Assembly (NCBI GenBank): GCA_947172415.1
Contig: OX359190.1
Span: 5,518,001-5,582,000, forward strand
DNA from: Chondrosia reniformis
Taxonomy: Eukaryota; Porifera; Demospongiae; Chondrillida; Chondrillidae
Direction: 5' to 3'
Length of the DNA stretch: 64,000 nucleotides
This document shows positions 38,180-50,691 of the stretch, in pieces. Positions within the stretch are counted from its first letter, which is position 1, and each line of letters starts with the position of its first letter. The notes below the pieces were generated by a model, which ran no database searches, had not been told where the DNA came from, and was given only the letters and a program-made list of their open reading frames with translations. A program made the translations under genes and the position numbers.

Positions 38180-39930
38180 ATGGCAATATTCCAACCTCCA
38201 ATGAAGCTCCCTCAATTGAGGTAGTAAGAGACTTTTGGACAAAGATTGTAGGTACTGTTGGTAAGGTCAACAAAGACGACCCAGGGGTGAAAGAATGGCT
38301 AAAGGAAACCAAAAAGAGGGTGGGTAGAACCTCCTCTGAAGGTCCCGAGAGCATTGATGAGACCAAACTGAGGAAAGCCTTAAAAAAGGCAAAAAGCTGG
38401 TCAGCTCATGGGCCGGATGGCATCCACTCTTTTTGGTGGAAAGCACTCCCCTCTGCACAGTCTGCCTTGGCAGATGTACTACAGAGGGTGGTGAGCGGAG
38501 ATCTGTCAGTCCCAGACTGGCTTACAAGGGGTCGCACTCTACTCATCCCCAAAAAGGGTGACCCGAAAAGTGTGGCCAACTACCGACCTATTGCGTATCT
38601 CAACACAATGTACAAGGCTGTCACAGCATACATTGCATCAGAATTACTCACTTACACCTACACTAATGATCTTTTACCTATGGCTCAACGAGCCATGAGG
38701 AAAGGGAGGTGGGGCTGTGTGGACTGTCTATTGCTGGATCAATCAATCGGTCTAGATGCCAAAATTATGGGCAAGCCACTTAGTGTGGCATGGATCGATT
38801 ATTAGAAGGCATATGACAGAGTCCCTCACAAGTGGGTGATGAAGGTGCTAAAAACCATCAAGTGCCCAGGTTGGATCCAGAGGTCTATAGAGCCCTTCTC
38901 CAAACAATGGGCTACTGTGCTTCAGTTGAGGACTGCGGGGAAGGTGGTTAGGAGCACCCTTGTTAAATATAACAGGGGACTCTTCCAAGGAGACTCCTTA
39001 TTGCCACTTCTCTTTTGTCTGGCCATAGATCCCTAATCCCAAGTTCTTAACAGAACCAAGGGATATACCCTCTGGCATAATGGGGAACGGAACACCATGT
39101 CACACTTGTTGTACATGGATGACCTTAAGATATATGCTGGAGGGCCTGATAAACTCAGGGAAGCCATGGAATGTGTGGAGAAAACCTCAAATGCCATTGG
39201 CATGAGATTTGGAGTGAGAAAGTGTGGAACAGCTCACATGCAAAAGGGGAAATTTCTGGCTGTCCCAGACAACCCTGAACGCAGTGAAGAATCCATAAGG
39301 AGCCTTGAAAAAGGTACTACTTATAAGTACCTAGGGCTAGAACCACTGTTTGAGGTAGATGACAGTAAGGTCAAAGCTTGCTTGATCAACGAATTGAGGA
39401 GGAGACTCCACAAAGTGTGGGGCCCTCACCTCAATGGTAAGAATGCTGCAGAAGCCTCAAACATGTTGTGTGCCTCTCTATTGAGATACTCTTACCCAGT
39501 TTTGAAGTGGACTCAAAGTGAACTTCCAAAACTGGACCAAATGGTGAGAAAGATCATGAGAAAGTACCAGTGTCATCACTATAACTCTGCCATTGAAAGA
39601 GTGAACTTGTCTCGCTCTCAAGGTGGTAGAGGGCTCTGTAGTTTTCCTTTGGATCACGAAAGGACTGTTGTGAATCTGGCAAGATACCTCCATACTGCCA
39701 ATGATCCACTCATAGCTGTTGTGGTTAAACACCAAAAGTGGCTGGAGTGCTCAAAGCAGAGGAGGACTGTCTTGAAAGAAGCCAGATTGATACTGAGAAG
39801 CCACAGAATAGAACCGGAAATGTTGCTGAAGACAGATCCCTCACAAAATAATGTAAGAGAATGGGGGAGAGTGGCACGTGAGCTCCAGGAGGCTCAGACT
39901 GAAAGGTTAAAAAGTAACCTAGCCGAATAG
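38152..39930 (+). pseudogene. RLE LINE reverse transcriptase
   Basis: Frame interrupted only by TAG at 38,803-38,805 (where a Lys codon is expected: AWIDY*KAYDRVPH) and TAA at 39,034-39,036 (LAIDP*SQVL). Motifs in order: WSAHGPDGIHSFWWKAL, LIPKKGDPKSVANYRPI, AWIDY.KAYDRVPH (motif A Asp), LFQGDSLLPLLFCLAI (motif B) and LLYMDDLKIYAGG (motif C, YMDD). The thumb and linker region follow. Both stops are one base change from a sense codon. The TAG at 39,928-39,930 is again Lys (AAG) in the minus-strand copy, so the original frame ran on into the endonuclease. Confidence 0.85.
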
Positions 39931-40692
39931 TCTCACCAGGGCTCATACCACAGACAAGTCACAAATAGGGAGTCTTATGTGTGGCTTTCTGAGGGGAGAC
40001 TCAGACCTCAAACTGAGGCTCTGATTCTCGCAGCCCAAGATGATGTGCTGCACACTAGGTGGAACCAAATAGGATTCTGAAGAATTCTAGCCTCCTGATG
40101 TGCAGAGAATGTGGCATGGCTATGGAAACTACTAAACATGTGTGAGCCCAAGGGATTTTCTCTCTACAAAGAGAGACATGACCGGGCGATACTGATTGTG
40201 TTGTGGAGACTGTTGAAAGAATATGGATTCAAGCAGGAAGAGCCCTGGTACAAACTAGAAGCAAAACCAGTCTATGAGAATAGGTCTGTCAAAATCTTGT
40301 GGGATCCTAGTATCCCTACAGATGATGAAATGACAGAAAGAAGGCCAGACTTAGTGGTTGAGGATCGGCTATGTAAGTCCATCTTCATTATTGAGATGTC
40401 AGTTCCTACTGACAGCAATATTAATGGAAGATGGCAAGAGAAGTTCCAAAAGTACCAGAAGCTGGCGGCTGATATGAGGAAACAATTTAGGGGCTACCAA
40501 ATTAAGGTAGTCCCGATGATAATTGGTGCTTTGGGGACAGTGGAGACGCTCCTGGAAGACTTTAGGGGAATTCCAAAGCTGTCAAAAAGTGCAGTAGAAG
40601 TGATGAGAGCCATGCAGAGAACTGTTCTCTGTTCGGCTGTGAGGATATTGAGGCGACATCTATCTGTTGAGGGATTGGGGCCTGGACGATAA
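39931..40692 (+). pseudogene. RLE LINE C-terminal knuckle and restriction-like endonuclease
   Basis: Continues after the 39,928 stop as YVWLSEGRLRPQTEALILAA, loses one base near 40,070, and has an 11-nt deletion near 40,125 that removes the His of the CCHC knuckle seen in the other copy (CRECGKAMETVKHILNMC there). From 40,111 the frame is open: FSLYKERHDRAI, then the PD-(D/E)XK nuclease core RRPDLVVEDR...IFIIEMSVPTDSN, then KYQKLAADMRKQF and a C-terminal tail to 40,692. In R2-type LINEs this domain nicks the target DNA. Confidence 0.82.
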
Positions 40693-40953
40693 GTAGTCTT
40701 GTCCCATTCCTTGCCTGTCGACCTCTGGAAAGCAGTGGTGGATTGGTGTATGGAGGTACTCCCTCCTATTATGACGGTCAACTTTGGCCCGACGTGCATC
40801 TGTCGGCTGCTGCCAGAAGGAGGCAAAGCCGAGGCTTCTGGCTAAAAACCCAAAGAAAGAAAAACATAACTGACTGAGGGTTGTCCAAGCCAGATACTCC
40901 ATGCTTTAGTAAACTAAGGCAAGAAGTAACAAGGTTCTCGGTAAAGGCTTTTG
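40693..40953 (+). other. RLE LINE 3' untranslated region
   Basis: Nearly identical to 57,861-58,132 reversed. Contains GGAGTACCTCC-like and AGCCTCGGCTT-like short inverted motifs (GCCGAGGCTTCTGGCT) and ends GTAAAGGCTTTTGTTTCTAA with no poly(A) tract before minisatellite resumes. The sharp shared terminus defines the element's 3' end. Confidence 0.75.
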
Positions 40954-43900
40954 TTTCTAAATATGTGTATGTTCTAGTTATATGTTCTACTTATATGTAC
41001 AAGTTGAATGTTCTAGTTATGTATTAGTTGTATGTAATATTTAAATGTACTAGTTATATGTGAATGTTCTAGTTATCCTTACTAGTTCTAAGTTGTTGTT
41101 TGTAGGCGTTGAATGTACTACTTGTATATACTGTTTGTATGTACTAATTGTATGTTCTGATTTTATATACCATTTATACGTACTAGTTGTATGTACTAGT
41201 TATATATACTATTTATATGCACTAGTTTTATGTGTATGCTCTAATTGTATGTACTACTGGTATGTAAAATTGTAGGTACTAGTTGTATTTACTTACAACT
41301 AGTAAGTGCTAGTTATATGTACTAGTTGCATAGAGTAGTTGCATATACTAGTTGTAGGTGTTATTTATATGTACCAGTTTTATTTGAATGTTCAAGTTAT
41401 CTGTACTAGTTGAATGTACAAGTTGTATGTAATAGTTATTTGTAGTAGTTGTATGTACTAGTTATATGTACTTGGTGCATTTACTAGTTGAATGTAATTG
41501 TTGTAAACACTAGCTATAGTGAACCAGTTATATGTACTCTTTGTTTGCACTGGTTGTATGTTCTAGACATATGAACGGGTTCTATGGACTAGTGTATGTA
41601 CTAGTCATATGTACTAGTTATATGTACTAGTTGCATGTACTAGCTGTAATCACTACTTATAGGTATTAGTGATATGTAATAGTTGTATGTACTAGTTGTT
41701 TGTACTAGTTGTATGTACTATTCATATGTACACGTTATATGTGTATGTTCTGGGTATCCTTACTAGTTCTATGTACGAATTTTATGTACTAGTTGTATGA
41801 ACTAGTTAAATGTACTAGTTGTATGTACTACTTGTATGTACTAGTGGTAATCACTTGTTATAGGTACTAGTTAAATGCACAGGTTTTATGTACTAGTTGT
41901 ATGTACTAGTTGTATATTGTAGTTTTATTTACTTGTTGCATATACTAGTTATGTACTAGTTGTATTTACTAGTTTTATGTACTAGTTGTATGTACTAGTT
42001 GTACGTATTGGTTGAATGTACTGTTTGTATGTACTAGTTGTATGTCCTAGTTATATGTGTATATTCTAGTTATATATTCTACTTGTATATACAAGTTGTA
42101 AGTACTAGTTATGTATTCGTTGTATGTAGTATCTATATGTACTAGTTATATGTGTATGTACTAGTTATATGTTCTAGGTGTATGTACAATTTGTGCATAC
42201 TAGATGTATGTACTAGTTGTATGTATCAGTTGTCTGTACTAGTTGTATGTACCAGTTGCATGTACTAGTTGTATGTATCAGTTGTTTGTACTATTTGTAT
42301 GTACAAGTTGTATGTGTATGTTCTAGTTATCCTTACGAGTTTTATGTATAACTTTTATGCACGACTTGTCTGTACTAATTGTATGAACTAGTTATATGTA
42401 CCTGTTGTATGTACTAGTGGTGATCACTAGTTGTAGGTACTAGTTGTACATACTATTTGTATATTCTAGTTGTATGTACTAGTAATATGTACTGGTTGTA
42501 TGTACTAGTTATAGGTACTAGTTGCAGATACTAGTTTTGTACTAGGTATATGGGGCAGTTGTATGTATTGTTTGTATGTACTGTTTCTATGTACTAGTCG
42601 TATTTACTAGTTGTAGCTTCTAGTGGTAATCACTAGTTATAGGTACTAGCTATATGTACTAGTTGTAGATACTAGTTGTAGATACTAGTTGTTTATTCTT
42701 GTTGTATGTACTAGTTATATGTACTACTTGTATGTACTAGTTGTTCGTACTATATAGATATAAATTCTAGTTGTATGTACTAGTAATATTTACTTGTTGT
42801 ATGTAATAACTTGTACTAGTTGAATGTCCTAGTTTTATATACTAGTTGTATATAGTAGTTATGTACTAGTTGTATGTACTAGTTGCATGTATTGGTTGTA
42901 TTTACTGATTGAATGTACTTGTTGTTTGAACTGGTTGGATGTAATATTTATATTTACTTTTCGTATGTACTAATTATATGTACTATTTATAAGGACTAGT
43001 TATATGTGTATGTTCTAGTTATATGTACCAGTTGTATGTACCAGTTGTATGGATTAGTTGTATGTACCAGTTGTATGTATTATTTGTATGTACCAGTTGC
43101 ATGTACTAGTTGTATGTACTAGTTGTATTTAATATTTATATGTACAAGTTATATGTGTATATTCTAGTTATCCTTAGTAGGTCTATGTACAAGTTGTATG
43201 TACGAGTTATATATACGAGTTTTATGTACTAGTTGAATGTACTAGTGGAAATCAGTAGTTATATTTACTAGTTTTATGTTCTAGTTGTATGTACTACTTG
43301 GACGTACTAGTTGTATATCAAGTTGTGTGTCATAGTTTTATGTTCTAGTTGCATATATCAGTTATGTACTAGTTGTATGTAATATTTATATGTACAAGTT
43401 ATGTGTGTATATTATAGTTATCCTTAGTAGGTCTATGTACAAGTTGTATGTACGAGTAGTATGTATGAGTTGTATGCACTAGTTGTCTGTACTAGTGGTA
43501 ATCACTACCTATAATTACTAGTTATATTCCCAAGTTTTATGTACTAGTTTTATGTACTAGTTGTATATTCAAGTTTTATGTACTAGTTGTAAGGACTAGT
43601 TGTTTGTACTAGTTATATGTACTATTTATATGAACTAGGTATATGTACTATTCATATGACTAGTTAAATGAGTATGTTCTAGTTATGTACTAGTTGTAGT
43701 TTGTATGTACTAGTTATGCGTATTGGTTGAATGTCCTGTTTGTATGTACTAGTTGTATGTACTAGTTATTTGTGTATATTCAAGTTTTATGTTCTACTTG
43801 TATGTACAAGTTGTAAGTACTGGTTATGTATTCGTTGTATGTAGTTTCTATATGTACTAGTTATATGTGTGTATACTAGTTAAAATAACTAGGTGTACAA

Positions 43901-44587
43901 TTTGTGCTTACTAGATGTATGTACTAGTTGTATGTACCAGTTGCATGTACTAGTTGTATGTATTAGTTGGTTGTACTATTTGTATGTACAAGTTATATGT
44001 GTATGTTCTAGTTATCCTTACTAGTTCTATGTACAAGTTGTATGTACGACTTGTCTGTACTAGTTGTATGAACTAGTTTATGTACTAGTTGTATGTACTA
44101 GTTAAAGGTACTATTTGTAGGTACTAGTTGTACCTACTATTTGTATATTCTAGTTGTATGTATTAGTAATGTGTACTGGTTGTATGTACTAGTTATATGT
44201 ACTAGTTGCATATGCTAGTTATGTACTAGTCGTATGGACTAGTTGTATGTACTCTTTGAATGTACTGTTTGTATTACCTTGTCGTATGTACTAGTTGTAG
44301 CTTCTAGTGGTAATCACTAGTTATAGGTACTAGTTATATGTACTATTTGTAGGTACTAGTTGTATGTACTAATTGTATATTCTAGTTGTATGTACTAGTA
44401 ATATGTTCTAGATGTATAACCTAGTTTTATGTACTAGTTGTATATACTAGTTAGGTACTAGTTGTAGTTACTAGTTGTATGTACTGGTTTCATGTACTGG
44501 TTGAATGTACTAGTTGTATGTTTTGGTTAAATGTACTCTCTTATATGTACTAGTTGTATGTACAAGTTGTATGTACTAGTGGTATGT
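40954..44587 (+). repeat. 13-bp minisatellite, TG orientation
   Basis: A 3.6-kb array. Local duplicates are visible, e.g. about 43,130-43,240 with 43,375-43,470 (shared ATCCTTAGTAGGTCTATGTA), and 42,040-42,140 with 43,740-43,870. No gene. Confidence 0.92.
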
Positions 44588-45368
44588 ATCTTTGTAAAGG
44601 TTCATCTTTCCACTTTTAGAGCATCTAGAGATGCAGTTCTTTCGATTCTTCTGTCTGCCAAATGTTTCGACCCTGGGGGTCTTCTTCAGTGACTGGTGTT
44701 GGTCTTCAAGGTGTCTTCATTTATAGGCATCTTTTCCTGCCATTTTCAATTACCTCATCAGTGATGTCATCGGTTACATCATTTCCGGAGGAAGGAGAGG
44801 TGAAGGGAGTATTCATAAAAACGGGTTTCCAACCACTTCTTAGTACAATTCCTTGATCTAAGTTCATTCCTACCTGACATTGTTGGATCTTCAGGGCTTC
44901 CTTAATTATTCTTCTGTACCAGTTCTCTTCCTTCTCCACCACTCTGGCTTGCCTCCACTCAATTGGATGGCCAGTTTTTAGGGAGTGAACAGCTAAGCCA
45001 TTGTTCACATCCCCCATCCTGACGGCACGTTTGTGCTCCGCCATCCTGACTTTTAGTGTTCTTCCAGTTTCTCCAGTGTACGCTGCAGGACAACTAGAAC
45101 AGGGGATCTGGTAAACGACACCTTTAATATCCATGGTAGGCAGGGGTTGTTTAGGCCAAATAGGATACTCCTCAGTGATCTCTGCTTTGTGAAGATGGTT
45201 TCGATGTTCATCTTCCGGCATGTTCTGGAGATCATTTCACTGAGGCCTTTCATATATGGAATAAAAAGTTTACATTCACCATCTACCCTACTTCCCTGGT
45301 TCCATTGTCTCTTCTTCATGTGCCTAGCAGCAACCTTACTGGGGTCTCCGTTGGCCTGGAGTACCCTT
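44588..45368 (-). mobile_element. PLE family A, copy 2 (inverted 3' piece)
   Basis: Minus-strand 3' portion: end of the reverse transcriptase, GIY-YIG domain, 3' region and terminus at CTTTGTAAAGG. It is joined head-to-head to copy 3 at about 45,368 without a spacer. Frames 45,053-45,373 and 44,721-45,221 (minus) overlap by a frameshift near 45,150. Includes the complete GIY-YIG run VYQIPCSSCPAAYTGETGR then KVRMAEHKRAVRMGDVNN. Confidence 0.85.
44657..44693 (-). ncRNA. Hammerhead-like motif, PLE family A copy 2
   Basis: As copy 3 but with ACAT instead of ACGT in the minimal stem III, which breaks one of its two base pairs. Stem II GACCC-CCA-GGGTC is intact. Confidence 0.5.
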
Positions 45369-45459
45369 TCCACATTCCACAGGTTGACATCATTGCGGGG
45401 ACAGAATCCTTAGCTCGTTACTTACCTGGTCACCAGGGAGAACAACTCAGGAGTGAAGT

Positions 45460-47278
45460 CCAATGATGCCTGTCAAAAGCTGGTGTCCCGAGCCCTAATC
45501 TGACCAAACGTCAGACAGCAGCCATCAAGGAGCTCAAGGTGGACTCTGATACCATCATTCTTCCAGCAGACAAGGGAAATGCCACAGTCCTCCTGGACAA
45601 AGAAGAGTACGACCCCAAAGTAAGGGAACCTTTGGATGATAGAAGCTATCAACCAATCAAAAGGAACCCAACATTGAAAATAGAACGGAAGGTAACTGAA
45701 GTTCTCCGGTCACTGGAAAAGAATAGCAAACTCCCCAATGATCTGAGGAAGAGGGTTCAGAACCAACAGAGCTCCACCCCCCAGTTATATGGACTCCCAA
45801 AGATCCATAAGGCCAGTTGCCCCTTAAGACCTATTGTTTCCTCTATAAACTCCCCTACCTACCACCTATCCAGATATCTGGCGAATATCCTCTCACCCCT
45901 GTTGGGGAAAGCTCCTCACTTTGTGAGGAACTTAGAGGACTTTGTGAAGAAAATCAGGAGATTACAAGTAGAGAATGAAGATAAGTTAATCAGTTTTGAT
46001 GTGAAGAGATTGTTTACGAAGGTACCTATAGATCTCTCCTTACAGATCATTGATAGGAGGCTGAGGGAAGACAACACCCTATCAGACCGGACCACTCTGG
46101 ACCCTCCCACCATCACAATGCTCACAGAACTCTGTCTTAGGACAACGTACTTCCAGTACGGTAACGAGTTCTTTGAGCAGAAGGATGGGGCAGCCATGGG
46201 CTCTCCTCTCTCTCCGTGGTAGCAAACATCTTCATGGAAGAGTTTGAAAACGAAGCCCTCCAGGAGGCTGGCTCCAAACCTAGGCTCTGGCTACATTATG
46301 TAGACGACACCTTTGTCATCTGGAGCCAAGGTAGGGATCAGCTGGGGGATTTCTCTCTTTCCTTAATGGAAGACACAGAAACATCCAGTTCACCATGGAG
46401 GAGGAGACAGATGGCTCTATCCCGTTTCTGGATGTGCTAGTGAAGAAGAACAGAGGAAGTTTGAGTACATCCGTGTACAGAAAACCAACCCACACGGATT
46501 GATACCTTCACTTCTCATCTCATTACCATCCTAGGGTGAAAGCTGGCATTGCCCTTTACCTCAGGGACAGAGCGGAGAAGATCTGTGGTGCTGGATCCAG
46601 TGTCCTCCAAGAGGAAAAAGAGCACCTGAAAGGGGTACTACAGGCCAACGGATACCCCAGTAAGGTTGCTGCTAGGCACATGAAGAAGAGACAACGGAAC
46701 CAGGGAAGTAGGGTAGATGGTGAATGTAAACTTTTTATTCCATATGTGAAAGGCCTCAGTGAAATGATCTCCAGAACATGCTGGAAGATGAACATCGAAA
46801 CCATCTTCACGAAACAGAGATCACTGAGGAGTATCCTATTTGGCCTAAACAACCCCTGCCTACCATGGATATTAAAGGTGTCGTTTACCAGATCCCCTGT
46901 TCTAGTTGTCCTGCAGCGTACACTGGAGAAACTGGAAGAACACTAAAAGTCAGGATGGCGGAGCACAAACGTGCCGTCAGGATGGGGGATGTGAACAATG
47001 GCTTAGCTGTTCACTCCCTAAAAACTGGCCATCCAATTGAGTGAAGGCAAGCCAGAGTGGTGGAGAGGAAAGAGAACTGGTACAGAAGAATAATTAAGGA
47101 AGCCCTGAAGATCCAACAATGTCAGGTAGGAATGAACTTAGATCAAGGAATTGTACTAAGAAGTGGTTGGAAACCCGTTTTTATGAATACTCCCTTCACC
47201 TCTTCTTCCTCCGGAAATGATGTAACCGATGACATGACTGATGAAGTAATTGAAAATGGCAGGAAAAGATGCCTATAA
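45460..47278 (+). pseudogene. PLE family A reverse transcriptase + GIY-YIG, frameshifted
   Basis: The coding frame is already readable at about 45,495 (NLTKRQTAAIKELK), before the GTG at 45,539. It carries DTIILPADKGNA, LYGLPKIHKASCPLRPIVSS, ISFDVKRLFTKVPIDL (motif A Asp), DGAAMGSPLSP (motif B) and, after a frameshift at 46,216, HYVDDTFVIWSQG (motif C). More frameshifts lie near 46,370 and 46,850, with stops at 46,438-46,440 and TGA at 47,042-47,044. The GIY-YIG domain (46,855-47,040) is complete by motif: VYQIPCSSCPAAYTGETGR, KVRMAEHKRAV. Broken by small indels only; not functional as read. Confidence 0.85.
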
Positions 47279-47305
47279 ATGAAGACACCTTGAAGACCAA
47301 CACCA

Positions 47306-47342
47306 GTCACTGAAGAAGACCCCCAGGGTCGAAACGTTTGGC
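47306..47342 (+). ncRNA. Hammerhead-ribozyme-like motif, PLE family A copy 3 (best preserved)
   Basis: GTCA (47,306-47,309), CTGAAGA (47,310-47,316), A, stem II GACCC-CCA-GGGTC fully paired, GAAA (47,331-47,334), CG-T minimal stem III, cleavage expected after T47,338, then TGGC (47,339-47,342) pairing with GTCA. This is a minimal type I hammerhead with a very short stem III, which in known PLE and retrozyme ribozymes favours cleavage as a dimer. One A more than the consensus lies before stem II. Confidence 0.6.
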
Positions 47343-48665
47343 AGACAGAAGAATCGAAAAAACTGCGTCTCTAGACGCTCTGAAAGTCGAAAGATGAACC
47401 TTTACAAAGATAAGTTCGACGCAGTTAAAAGAAATCCTTATTCCATTAGTTGTACGTAATGGTTGAATGTACTGTTTGTATGTACTAGTTTTATCTACTA
47501 GTGGTAATCACTAGTCATAAGAACTAGTTATATGTGCTATTTGTATGTACTAGTTGTTTGTACTATATAGTTATAAATTTTAGTTGTATGTACTAGTAAT
47601 ATGTACTGGTTGTATGTATTAACTTTATGTACTAGGTGAATGTCCTAGTTTTATGTACTAGTTGCATATAGTAGTTATATACTAGTTGTATGTACCAGTT
47701 GTATGTATTGGTTGTATTTACTGATTGAATGTACTAATTGTATGAACTGGTTGGATGTACAATTTATATGTACTTTTCGTATGTACAGTTATATGTAGTA
47801 TTTATATGGACTAGTAATATGTACTATTTATATGTACTAGTTATATGTGTGTGTTCTAGTTATATGTACTAGTTGTATGTACCAGTTGTATGTATTAGTT
47901 TTATGTATATACCAGTTGTATGTATTAGTTGTATATACTGGTATATTAATTAGTTGTAGGTACTAGTGGTATGTATTAGGCATATGCACTACTAGTATGT
48001 ACTCGTTACTAATTGTATATTCTAGGCTTATGTACTAGTTGTATTTACTCATTACTAGTTGTATGTACTAATTGCACCTACTAGTATTAGTTATATTTCC
48101 TGATAGTAGGAACTACTTGTGTGTATTAGTTGTATGTACTAGTTGTAGGACCTAGTTACTAGTTCTTGGTACTAGTTGTATGTACTAGTTTTATGTACTG
48201 GTTCTATGTACTAGTTCTAGTTATCTTTACTAGTTGTATGTGCTAGTTGTATGTACTAGTTGAATGTACTAGTTTTATGTACTAATTTTATGTACTAGTT
48301 TTATGTACTACTTGTAGTACTAGTTGTATGAACTAGTTGTATTTACTAGCTGTTTGTATTAGTTGTATGTACCAGTTGTACGCACTAGTTGTACGAACCA
48401 GTTGCATGTACTAGTTGTGTGTATTAGTTGTATTTACTATTCATACGTAGTAGGTATATGTGTATGTTCTAGTTATCCTTATGAGTTCTATGTACAAGTT
48501 GTGTGTACGAGTTGTATGTACGAGTTGTATGAACAAGTAAATGTACTAGTTATATGTACAAGTTGTATGTACTAGTTGTATGAACTAGGTGTATTTACTA
48601 GTTGTATGTACTAGTTTTATGTTCTAATTGTATTTACTAGTTGTATGTTCTAGTTGTATTTTTAC

Positions 48666-48715
48666 TGTATGTAACAGCGACCTCCTACTGAGGAGATGAG
48701 CTACATGATGAATTG
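48666..48715 (+). mobile_element. Micro-insertion resembling a LINE/SINE 3' tail
   Basis: About 50 bp foreign to the array: CAGCGACCTCCTACTGAGG, then AGATGAGCTACATGATG and GAATTGAATTGAAAA. A short unique piece ending in a pentamer-like GAATT repeat is what 3' tails of CR1/L2-type LINEs and their SINEs look like. Too short to identify. Confidence 0.35.
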
Positions 48716-49764
48716 AATTGAAAATGTACTAGTTGTATGTACCAGTAGCATGTCTTAGAGTGTATGCATTAGTTGTATGTAATATTTATGTGTACAAGTT
48801 ATATGTGTATGTTCTAGTTATCCTTCTTAGTTCTATGTACAAGTTGTATATACGACTTGTATGTACTAGTTGTATGAACTAATTATTATATGTACTAGTT
48901 GTATGAAGTAATTATTATATGTACTAGTTGTATGTACTAGTATTATGTACTAGTGGTAATCACTAGTTGGAAGAACTAGTTATATGTACTAGTTGTTGGT
49001 ACTAGTTGTATGTAGTAGTTATAAATACCAGTTGTATGTACTTGTTGTATGCACTAGTTGTAAGTAATAGTTATATGTACTAGTGGTATGTAGTAGTTAT
49101 ATGTACTAGTTGCATGTGCTAGTTGTATGTACTAGTTTAATGTACTAGCTATACGTACTAGTAATATGTACTAGTTGCATGTACTAGATATATGTACTAA
49201 CTGTAGGCACTAGTTATTTGTACTAGTTGTAAGAACTAGTTGTATGTACTGGTTGTATGTACTAGTTGTAATCTTTAGTTATAGGTATTGGTGATATGTA
49301 GTAGTTGTATGTACTAGTTGTATGTACTAGTTGTATGTACTAGTAATATTTTACAGTTGGATGTATATAGTCGGTGTATGTACTAATGTATGTACTGGTT
49401 ATATGTACTAATTGTATTTACTAGTTATATGAACTAGTTATAAACTAGTAGTATGTTGTAGTTAAATGTGCTAGTTGCATAAAAAGTTGTATGCACTAGT
49501 TGTATGTACTATTTGTATGTACTAGTTATATGTGTATCTGCTAGTTATCTGTACTAGTTGTATGTACAAATTGTATGTACTAGTTATATGTACAAGGTTT
49601 ATGTACTAGTTGTATGTACTAGTTGTAAACACTAGTTATAGTGTACTTGTTATAAGTACTATTTTTATGTACTGGTTGTAAGTTCTAGATATATGTACTG
49701 GTTTGATGTACTAGTGTGTGTACTAGTTATATGTACTAGTCCTATGTACTAGTTTTATGTACTA

Positions 49765-50125
49765 GTTGTATGTCCCAATTATATGTACAAGTTGCATATA
49801 CTATTTATGTACTAGTTGTATGGACTAGTTGTATGTACAGATTGTTTATACTGGTTGTATGTACAAGTTGTATGTACTAGTTGTGATCACTAGTTATAGG
49901 TAATAGATATATGTACTAGTAGTATGAACCAGTTGTACGTACTAGTTGTATATTCTAGTTGTATGTACTAGTAATATATACTGGTTGTATGTACTAGTTT
50001 TATGTACTAGTTGTATGTCCCAATTATATGTACAAGTTGCATATACTATTTAAGTACTAGTTGTATGGACTAGTTGTATGTACAGATTGTTTATACTGGT
50101 TGTATGTACAAGTTGTATGTACTAG
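49765..50125 (+). repeat. About 245-bp higher-order duplication
   Basis: Two blocks (start 49,767 and 50,010) share over 100 bp including TACAGATTGTTTATACTGGT and TATGTACAAGTTGCATATAC, with minor differences. Recent local duplication. Confidence 0.75.
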
Positions 50126-50691
50126 TTATATATACTGGATGTAGGAACTAGTTACTAGTTCTATTTACTAGTTGTATGCACTAATACTAGTTATATTTAC
50201 CAGTTGTAGAAACTAGTTTTATGTTCTAGCTGTATGTACTAGTTGTATGTACTACTTGTATGAACTAGTTGTAGGTACTAGTTGTATGAACTAGGTGTAT
50301 TTACTAGTTGTATGAATTCGCTACTAGTTGTATGTATATACCAGTTTTTCTATATACTAGTACGAGTTAAATTTACTAGTTGTAGGTATTGGTTTTATAT
50401 ATTAGTTGTATATACTAGTTTTATGTTCTAGTTTTATGTATTAGTCGGATGTTCTGGTTATATTAATTAATTGTAGGTACTAGTTGTATGTATTAGGTAT
50501 ATGCACTAGTTGTGTGTACTCATTACTAGTTGCATGTAATAGTTGTATGTTCTAATACGAGTTATATTTCCTAGTTTTAGGAACTTCTTTTATGTACTAA
50601 TTGTATGTACTAGTTTTATGTACTAGTTGTATGTGCTAGTTGTATGTATTGGTTGAATTTACTGTTTGTATGTACTAGTGGTATGTACTAG

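Larger units (their letters stand above)
37538..40953 (+). mobile_element. RLE-type LINE (R2/CRE/NeSL-like), long degenerate copy
   Basis: A 3.4-kb plus-strand retrotransposon embedded in minisatellite: N-terminal region, reverse transcriptase, zinc knuckle remnant, restriction-like endonuclease and a 260-bp 3' untranslated region ending GGCTTTTGTTTCTAA. The second copy (57,861-59,100, minus) shares the same 3' terminus. The gene order, with the endonuclease after the reverse transcriptase, is diagnostic of RLE LINEs. It carries several stops and frameshifts, so it is dead. The 5' end is cut at 37,538. Confidence 0.88.
45369..47450 (+). mobile_element. PLE family A, copy 3 (longest)
   Basis: Plus-strand element from a 5'-truncated N-terminal region through the reverse transcriptase, GIY-YIG, hammerhead-like motif (47,306-47,342) and 3' end (GAACCTTTACAAAGATAAG ... 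CCTTATTCCATTAG). Together with copy 2 it forms an inverted repeat: 44,588-45,368 pairs with about 46,635-47,412. PLEs are known for such partial inverted and tandem copies, usually interpreted as the result of template jumping during insertion. Confidence 0.88.
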
